Shown here: piece after piece, positions 58,303-64,000 of the stretch
How positions within the stretch are numbered: position 1 is the stretch's first letter
How the letters are laid out: each line of letters starts with the position of its first letter
Source of the DNA: CAVOJY01 sp963696405
GTDB lineage: Bacteria; Chloroflexota; Limnocylindria; Limnocylindrales; CSP1-4
Assembly (NCBI GenBank): GCA_963696405.1
Contig: CAVOJY010000002.1
Span: 354,471-418,470, forward strand
Length of the DNA: 64,000 bases
Direction: 5' to 3'
The notes under the pieces: model-generated
What the model was told of the DNA's origin: nothing
Database searches by the model: none
Seen by the model: only the letters and a program-made list of their open reading frames with translations
Program-made: the position numbers and the translations under genes

Positions 58303-60023
58303 ATGAGTACGACGGCCGCCGCCGGGGAGGTGTAGGTGGAACGCCCGTCAGCCCCATCGGATCGTGGACAACGACGCGTCATGCCCGGTCAGGTGGTCCG
58401 GCCCTTCGGAAGTACCCTGTCGATCCCGCCGGCGCGCTACCTCCGAGCCCGACTGGACGTGGTGGCGCGATGGGGCCTGTACCAGATCTACCCCGCGCTC
58501 ATTCGCCGACTCGAACGGTGACGGGATCGGTGATCTACCGGGCATCACCGCCCACCTCGACCACCTCGAGTGGCTCGGCATCGACACCATCTGGCTCAGC
58601 CCGATCAGCGCCTCCCCGAACGACGGACTGGGGCTACGACGTCGCCGACTACTGTACGGTCCACCCCGACTTGGGCACGCTCGCCGACGCCGATCGACTG
58701 ATGGAAGAGGCCGCCTCGCGGGGGATCCACGTCATGCTCGACCTGGTTCCCAATCACACGAGCGACCTGCACCCGTGGTTCGTCGACGCCCGTTCCTCCC
58801 GTCGGTCACGCCACCGCGACTACTACGTGTGGGCGGACCCCGGTCCCGGCGGCGGCCCGCCGAACAACTGGGTAAACGCCTTCGGCCCGTCCCGGCCAGC
58901 GTGGACGTTCGACCCGGCGACCGGCCAGTACTACCTGCATAACTTCCTTCCCTAGCAGCCGGACCTCAACTGGTGGAACGAGGAGGTGCGCGGAGCTTCG
59001 ACCGGGTCCTGCGCTTCTGGTTCGACCGCGGGGTGGCGGGGTTCCGCATCGACGTCGCGGTCAGATCGTGAAGGACGCGTGCTCCGCGACAACCCCCACC
59101 GGCCCGGATGATCATCCGGTCGTCCGGCGCGCCGGCCAGAGGCTGATCTACAACTCCTGCCGACCCGAGCTCCACCAGCTGTTCCGCCGCTGGCGGGCGA
59201 TCGCCGACTCGTACCAGTCTGATGCGTGCTCATTGGCGAGACAGAGGTGTTCGACCCGCAGCAGCTGGCGTCGTTCTACGGAACGGGGACTGAGCTCCAC
59301 CTGGCCTTCAACTTCATGCTGCAGCGTTCCCCGTTCGCGCCCGGAGCTGCGCCAGGTAGTCGAGAGGCCCAAGCCTCCCTTCCCCGCAGCCTGCCCCGTC
59401 TGGGCAGCGGGCAGCCATGACCTCAGCCGCTACCCAACCCGCTGGGCGGAACAGCCCGCCGCGAAGACCCGCTGCGCCGTGGTCGTGCTCGCCGGGCTGC
59501 CGGCACCCCGCTGCTCTACTACGGCGATGAGCTCGGGATGCCGGACACTCGGTGCCCCAGGATCGCGTCCTCGACCGGTGCCAGCAGTCAATGGGCGGCA
59601 GGGGACGAGATCCGGCCCGTACGCCGATGCCGTGGGGACCGGAGCCAGGTGCCGGCTTCACGGCCCTGGGAGTCGAGCCCTGGCTGCCCTTCGGCGATTC
59701 AAAGGCTGCAACGTCGCGGGCCAGGTGGACGACCCCGGCTCGATGCTGTCGCTGGCCCGCGACATTCTGCGGCTCCGTGCGGCCCTCCCCTCCCTCCGCC
59801 GAGGTGCTTACCGCACGCTCTCAGCGCTCCGACGACGGGCTGTGGGCCTGGTTGCGGGGCGAGACGTGGTCGTCGCGCCAACCTGTCCGATGCTCGAGTG
59901 TCGGTTCCCGGGGTCCGCGGCGCCATCCTGCTCTGCACGGCACGATCGCGCGACGGAGAGCGTGTCGAAGCCGTTCTCGAGCTGGCTCCGCGGGAGGCAG
60001 CCGTCGTCGGTCTCGAGATGTGA
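58303..60023 (+). CDS. GH13 alpha-glucosidase (oligo-1,6-glucosidase/trehalose-synthase-like), heavily frameshifted, one in-frame TAG
   Basis: About 560 aa. Conserved GH13 regions appear in order: LYQIYPRSFADSNGDGIGDL, LEWLGIDTIWLSPISASPND, YDVADYCTVHPDLGTLAD, HVMLDLVPNHTSDLHPWF, GVAGFRIDVA (nucleophile Asp), VLIGETEVFDPQQLA (acid/base Glu), GSHDLSRYPTRWAG (region IV) and LLYYGDELGMPD. TAG at 58953-58955 interrupts LHNFLP-QPDLNWWN, where relatives have Glu; GAG to TAG is one change. At least eight frame changes are needed. The start is uncertain: ATG 58303 is followed by a TAG ten codons later, and GTG 58336 is the alternative. It hydrolyses alpha-glucosidic bonds in the cytoplasm. Confidence 0.78.
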
Positions 60024-60051
60024 GCGTGACCGCGGCGAGGGAGGACGTGAC

Positions 60052-61244
60052 ATGACCGAATTGATGACCTCGCGGCAGCGCGTGCTGACCGCGCTCGGCC
60101 ACCGGGAGCCGGACCGCGTTCCGGTGTCATTCGGCGAATCTGCTTCTCGAGCATCTTCGATCACCGCCCCACGGCTACCGGGCCCTTGCCGGCTGACGGG
60201 CTGGCGGACGCGCGGAGCCGATCTCCTCCACCGACGACGGCGGCAGCGTGCTCAACGTGGACGAGCGCCTGAAGCTGCGCCTCGGGGCGGACATCCGGGC
60301 GTGGCCTCGGGGAGCAGCCGAGCTGGAGTTCCTCCCCGACGGGGCGTCGTCGACGCCTGGGGGCTCGTCCGCCACAGGCGGGCCGTACTGGGACCTGGAC
60401 GACAACGTGGCGCCGCTCAGCGACGCCACGACGTATCGCCGACGTCGAGGCCTACCGCACGACTGGCCCGACCTGAGGACCCGGCGATCTGGGCCGGCAA
60501 GCGCGAGGAGGCCCGGCGATCCGCGACGCCGGCTACGCGGTCTGGCGGTGCGCGGGACGGCCCTCCAGGTCGGCCACAACTACGCCTTCACGCGCGGGTT
60601 CGAGCTGTTCCTGACGGACATGCTGGACGACCCGGCTTTCTGGCACGCGTTCAGCGGAGCGCCTCACCGGCTGGCGATCGAGTACCTGAGGCATTCCTGG
60701 CCCATCGCCGATCTCGTGGACTCGTCAGGTTCGGCGACGAACTGGGCACCCAGCGGGCGCCGTTCATGAGCCCCGAGGGTACCGCGAGTTCTCAAGCCGT
60801 ACCACCGGCGCTGGATGGAGGCGGTCCACCGGCTCGCGCCCAAGCGCCAAGATCGCGATCCACACCTGCGGCAGCGTCTACGACCGTCATCCCTGACTTC
60901 ATCGAGATCGGGATCGAGATCCTCAACCCGATCCAGCCTCTGCCGAGGAAGCATGGAGCCGTGGCGGCTGAAGCGGGAGTTCGGTCGCGACCTGTCGTTC
61001 CTCGGCGGCGTGGACATCCAGGACCTGCTCCGCACGGGACGTGAACGAGGTGCGCGACGGCGGCCGGGAGCTGATCGACACGCTCGGGCCCGGCGGCGGC
61101 TACATCCTCGCGCCGTCGCACCAGTTCCAGCCGGACGTGCCGGCGGCGAACATCGTGGCGATGTACGACGCGGCGCTGGAGTTCGGGGCGGTACCCGCTG
61201 GGCGCGGGCGGCAAGCTCCACGACGGAGGGGAGGAAGGGGATGA
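60052..61244 (+). CDS. Uroporphyrinogen-decarboxylase-family (MtaA-like) protein, frameshifted
   Basis: About 395 aa. MTSRQRVLTALGHREPDRVP is the family start. FELFLTDMLDDPAFWHAF, VRFGDELGTQRAPFMSPE, KIAIHTCGSVYDVIPDFIEI and REFGRDLSFLGGVDIQDLL follow, ending in GGGYILAPSHQFQPDVPA. The HxCG motif (IHTCGSV) resembles the zinc-binding His-x-Cys of MtaA/MtbA methyltransferases rather than heme-pathway HemE. With the MttB homolog and corrinoid protein nearby, a role in moving methyl from methylcorrinoid to an acceptor is likely, but not proven. GGGAGG precedes the ATG; the stop overlaps the GH4 start (ATGA). Frame changes are frequent between 60130 and 60800. Confidence 0.75.
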
Positions 61245-62619
61245 CGATGACGAGGATCGCCCTCATCGGCGCGGGCAGCGCCGTCTTTACCCGCAACCTG
61301 TGCAACGACATCCTGCTGACGCCCGCCCTGCAGGACAGCGACCATCGCCCTGATGGACATCGACCCGGTGCGCCTGGAGCAGGCGCGCGCCCTGGTGCAG
61401 ACGCTGATCGACCGGCGCGGGTTGAAGGCCAAGGTCGAGGCCACCCTCGACCGGCGCGAAGCGGTGCGCGGCGCGAGTTACGTCATCACCACCTTCCAGC
61501 AGGGCGGACTGGAGGCCTATGCGCTGGATATCGAAATCCCGCGCAAATACGGCGTGGGGCAGTGCGTCGGCGATACGCTTGGGCCCGGGCGGCGTTTTCC
61601 GCGGGCTGCGCACCATCCCGGTGCTGCTCGATATGTGCGACGATATGGACGACCTGGCCCCGGATGCCCTGCTGCTCAACTACGTCAACCCGATGGCGAT
61701 GAACTGCTGGGCGGTCAGCGCCGGCAGCGGGCCGCCCGCATGTGGGGCTGTGCCATCGGTGCAGGGCACCACCGAGATGCTGGCGAAATGGGCCGGCGTG
61801 CCCTATGAAGAGGTGAATTTTGTCTGCGCCGGGCATCAATCACCAGTCATTTTTCTTCAGTTCCGCCGCGGGCAGGAGGATCTCTATCCGCGCTCTGGAA
61901 GGCGATCGAGGACCCCGAGATCTACGGCGCACGAGCCGGTGCGCATCGATATGATGAAGTATTTCGGCTATTTTGTCACCGAATCGAGCGGACACGCCAC
62001 CGAATACGCGCCCTATTTCCGCAAGAATGCGAAGATGATCGAAGAAGAACTGGTGCCGCTCTTCAAAAACCCGGACGATCTACTGGTTCGACTACGGCCG
62101 TACCGGCGGATACCTGCGCCACTGCCAGAATCGCGCTGCACACATGGCCGAGAGTTTCAGGCGCTGATCGATGGCACGCGCGAGACCTGCGCCTGGTGCG
62201 CAGTCACGAGTACGGCTCCAAAATCATCGAGGCGATGGAGACCAATGAGCCGGCCAAATCAACGGCAACGTGCCCAACTACGGGCTGATCACCAACCTGC
62301 CCGAAGGCTGCTGCGGTGGAAGTGCCCTGCCTGGTGGACGCCAGCGGCATTCAGCCGATCCATCGTGGGCGACTTGCCCCCGCAGCTGGCGGCGCTCAAC
62401 CGCACCGGGATCAACGTGCAGGACCTGGTGGTGGAAGCCGCCTCTCCGGCGAACCGACGCGGTTTATCACGCGGTGATGATGGACCCGCTGACCGCGGCC
62501 GTGTGCACCTGCCCAAATCCACGCCATGGTGACGAGTTGCTGGCCGCCCAAAAGCGCGTGGCTGCCGCAGTTCGCAGCAACGCGAGGAGCCCTCCATCAC
62601 CGATCTCGACCCCCTCTAA
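61241..62619 (+). CDS. Glycoside hydrolase family 4 (alpha-galactosidase/alpha-glucuronidase-like), frameshifted
   Basis: About 455 aa. The NAD-binding start is RIALIGAGSAVFTRNLCNDI. SYVITTFQQGGLEAYALDIE, KYGVGQCVGDTLGP plus GGVFRGLRTIPVLLDMCDDM, LLNYVNPMAMNCWAVS and the metal site GLCHSVQGTTE (after one missing T) are typical of MelA/LplD-type GH4. HATEYAPYFRKNAKMIEEEL and TNEPAKINGNVPNYGLITNL follow. Enzymes of this family need NAD and a divalent metal and act by redox-elimination. The specificity, alpha-galactoside or alpha-glucuronide, is open. Base use differs from neighbours: many AAA, TTT, GAA and ATT codons. It overlaps the UroD-type stop by 4 nt. Confidence 0.83.
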
Positions 62620-62630
62620 GGAGAGAGCAC

Positions 62631-63087
62631 GTGACCATCGCGCAGCACCGAGACGTTTCGTCCGTGAAGGGCACCCAGCTCGGCGTCAGCCCGAACGGCG
62701 GGTCCTCGTCAACCAGGATGGGGAGCCGTTCTTCTACCTGGCAGATACAGCCTCGGGGCCCTGTTCAAGCGCCTGACCCACGAGGAAGCCGATCGGTACT
62801 TCAACAACCGCCTGGCCAAGGGGTTCACGGTCATCCAGGCCTACGTGCTCCGAGGGCTGGAGGTCCCCAACCCGGAGGGACAGTTCCGGCTGGTGGATCG
62901 GGACCCCACCAAACTCAACGAGGGTTTCTTTCGCAACGTCGACTACCTCGTCAATCGGGCCAACGAACTCGGGCTGGTCATGGCCCTGGTGACCTGCTGG
63001 GCGAGCGCATCGACCACAGGGCCAGCGACGGGCGGCACGAGCGACGAACGCGATCTACGAGGCCAGTGGGGACGAGTCGACTACTAA
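62631..63087 (+). CDS. Second DUF4038 (apiosidase-like) glycoside hydrolase, truncated
   Basis: Only about 150 residues are readable. LGVSPNGGRVLVNQDGEPFF, YLADTAWALFKRLTHEEADR, YFNNRLAKGFTVIQAYVLRG and NVDYLVNRANELGLVMALVT match the first third of the DUF4038 barrel, with frame changes near 62700, 62755 and 62995. The GTG start follows AAGGAGAG and lies 11 nt after the GH4 stop. After about 63060 the match stops: the rest of the barrel (expected about 300 residues) is missing. Either the gene is truncated or the assembly joins unrelated DNA here. Confidence 0.65.
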
Positions 63088-63429
63088 GTCGGTCACACCC
63101 CCGGTCTCTCCCCCCGTGTACGGCAGCATCAACGACGACCCTGCCTACTACTACTTCGCGCCAGACTCGGCTGCCGCTTCGGCTCCCGCAAGATCCCGGG
63201 CGGTGCAAACGGAATCGCGAGCCAGCCATCGGCCCGATCGATCCGCGCTGCGACATCGACGCGATGGCGCGCTCAACTGGCGCTCGAACCCGTTCAATTC
63301 GGGCGATCAGATTCCGCTATCGTGGTGAACCCGCTGATTCCCGGCGCACTACGACTCGGGACCGGCAGCGCTACGAACTCCCGGCCCGTCCGCGCATCGC
63401 GAGCTGTTGATCAGTCGAGCGCACCGCAG
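63088..63429. other. Unassigned sequence between the truncated DUF4038 gene and the DUF1302 fragment
   Basis: About 340 nt. It begins with a C-rich patch (CCCCCGGTCTCTCCCCCC). One 70-codon reading (YGSINDDPAYYYFAP near 63116) is the only protein-like text. I recognise no gene. A false join somewhere in this interval would explain both flanks. Confidence 0.4.
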
Positions 63430-64000
63430 AAGGGCATTTCGCGCGGCGTGTACTACCCGAGCGGCTCGTTCACGCGTTCCTGCAGCAGGACAAGGACGGA
63501 CCAGTTCGACCAGAACTTCAGCCGAAGCCGAACTGGCGTGGAATCGCGGCGGGAGCCAGCAGGACGAGAAGGAGTTCAAAGAGGGCTACCTCGACATGGA
63601 GTTCTTCGACAGCCGGCTGTGGATTCGCGCCGGCAAGCAGAACATCGTCTGGGGCAAGACGGAGCTGTTCCGCACCACCGACCAGTTCAACCCGGTCGAT
63701 CTCGCGCTCGCTTCGCTGCCGAGCCTCGAGGAGGCGCGCATCGCGCTGTGGTCGGTGCGCGGCGTGTGGTCGTTCTACGACGTCGGTCCGGTCGAAGACG
63801 TGCGCCTCGAAGTCGCGGTGAATCTCGACGACTTCGAGCCGACCGACATCGGTCAGTGCGGCGAGCCGTTCACGCCGCTGCCCGCCTGCAACAAGAGGAC
63901 GGCGCTGTGGGCCCACGGCCTGACCGGCTACGCGCTGGCGGGCGAGCATCGCCCGCCGTCGTGGTGGGACTCTTCGAGCGGCCTCGAGTACGGCGCGCGT
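63430..64000 (+). CDS. DUF1302-type outer-membrane protein, internal fragment, runs off window
   Basis: The frame is open to the end of the window. EGYLDMEFFDSRLWIRAGKQ, NIVWGKTELFRTTDQFNPVD, LALASLPSLEEARIALWSVR and FEPTDIGQCGEPFTPLPACN match the amphipathic strand pattern of DUF1302 proteins, which are predicted beta-barrels of the outer membrane in Proteobacteria and related diderms. One extra base near 63521 joins DQFDQNFS to EAELAWNRGG. Neither end is present. The protein class does not fit a monoderm host, so this end of the sequence may come from another organism. Confidence 0.65.

Noticed and set aside
60052..61244. HemE of heme biosynthesis
   Set aside because: The N-terminal substrate Arg-x-x-x-Arg motif of HemE is not seen, while an HxCG motif like that of MtaA/MtbA is. 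No heme genes are nearby.

Overview
The window is a 64 kb stretch of very GC-rich, gene-dense bacterial DNA. No rRNA, tRNA, CRISPR array, phage or insertion sequence is visible. A dedicated cell-wall operon with three FemABX-type peptidoglycan aminoacyltransferases, MurE and MurJ, together with the absence of outer-membrane genes before the last 0.6 kb, suggests a monoderm high-GC bacterium. A Chloroflexota lineage (Limnocylindria-like) is my best guess. That is an inference from gene content only; I could not run a marker-gene placement.

Layout. (1) 1-10.4 kb: a glycosyltransferase/DUF2334 deacetylase pair, a YyaL-type thioredoxin-domain protein, an ECF sigma factor with a membrane-anchored propeller protein as probable anti-sigma/sensor, an SDR-DUF2867 protein and a secreted Ig-like/CAP protein. 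(2) 10.5-20.5 kb: topA-xerC-murJ-femX1-murE-femX2-femX3, seven genes joined by six consecutive 4-nt start/stop overlaps and headed by one promoter. (3) 20.5-37.7 kb: housekeeping genes (RelA/SpoT, TypA, HisRS, AspRS, cysteine desulfurase, MnmA) mixed with a polysaccharide deacetylase, a HEAT-repeat lipoprotein, a GH1 beta-glucosidase and an EamA transporter. (4) 36.2-62.6 kb: a sugar-use island. It holds xylulokinase divergent from a ROK regulator, L-arabinose isomerase, a sugar ABC transporter, a DUF4838 protein, SMP-30, two DUF4038 proteins, a GH13 alpha-glucosidase and a GH4 glycosidase. Interleaved are an MttB-type methyltransferase, its corrinoid protein, a UroD-type (MtaA-like) methyltransferase, a TPP-dependent E1 alpha/beta pair with a stand-alone lipoyl protein, a VOC protein and an amidohydrolase. 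(5) 63.1-64 kb: unparsed sequence, then a DUF1302-type outer-membrane protein fragment that looks foreign to the rest.

How the genes work together. The island looks built for arabinose/xylose-containing plant polysaccharides: import by the ABC transporter, trimming by GH1/GH4/GH13/DUF4838/DUF4038 enzymes, and entry by AraA and XylB. The corrinoid methyltransferase set beside it is the most interesting part. One untested reading is that it removes methyl groups from methylated sugars or associated methyl compounds.

Two global patterns stand out. First genes of transcription units often carry a TANNNT-like -10 box ending 6-9 nt before the start codon with no Shine-Dalgarno sequence, which predicts leaderless mRNAs. 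Second, many genes carry single-base frameshifts, mostly +1 in G/C runs. They are sparse before 37 kb and very dense after 38 kb. Because start/stop overlaps and conserved motifs continue across them, I read most as assembly errors rather than decay. For broken genes I give one feature spanning the whole reconstructed gene.
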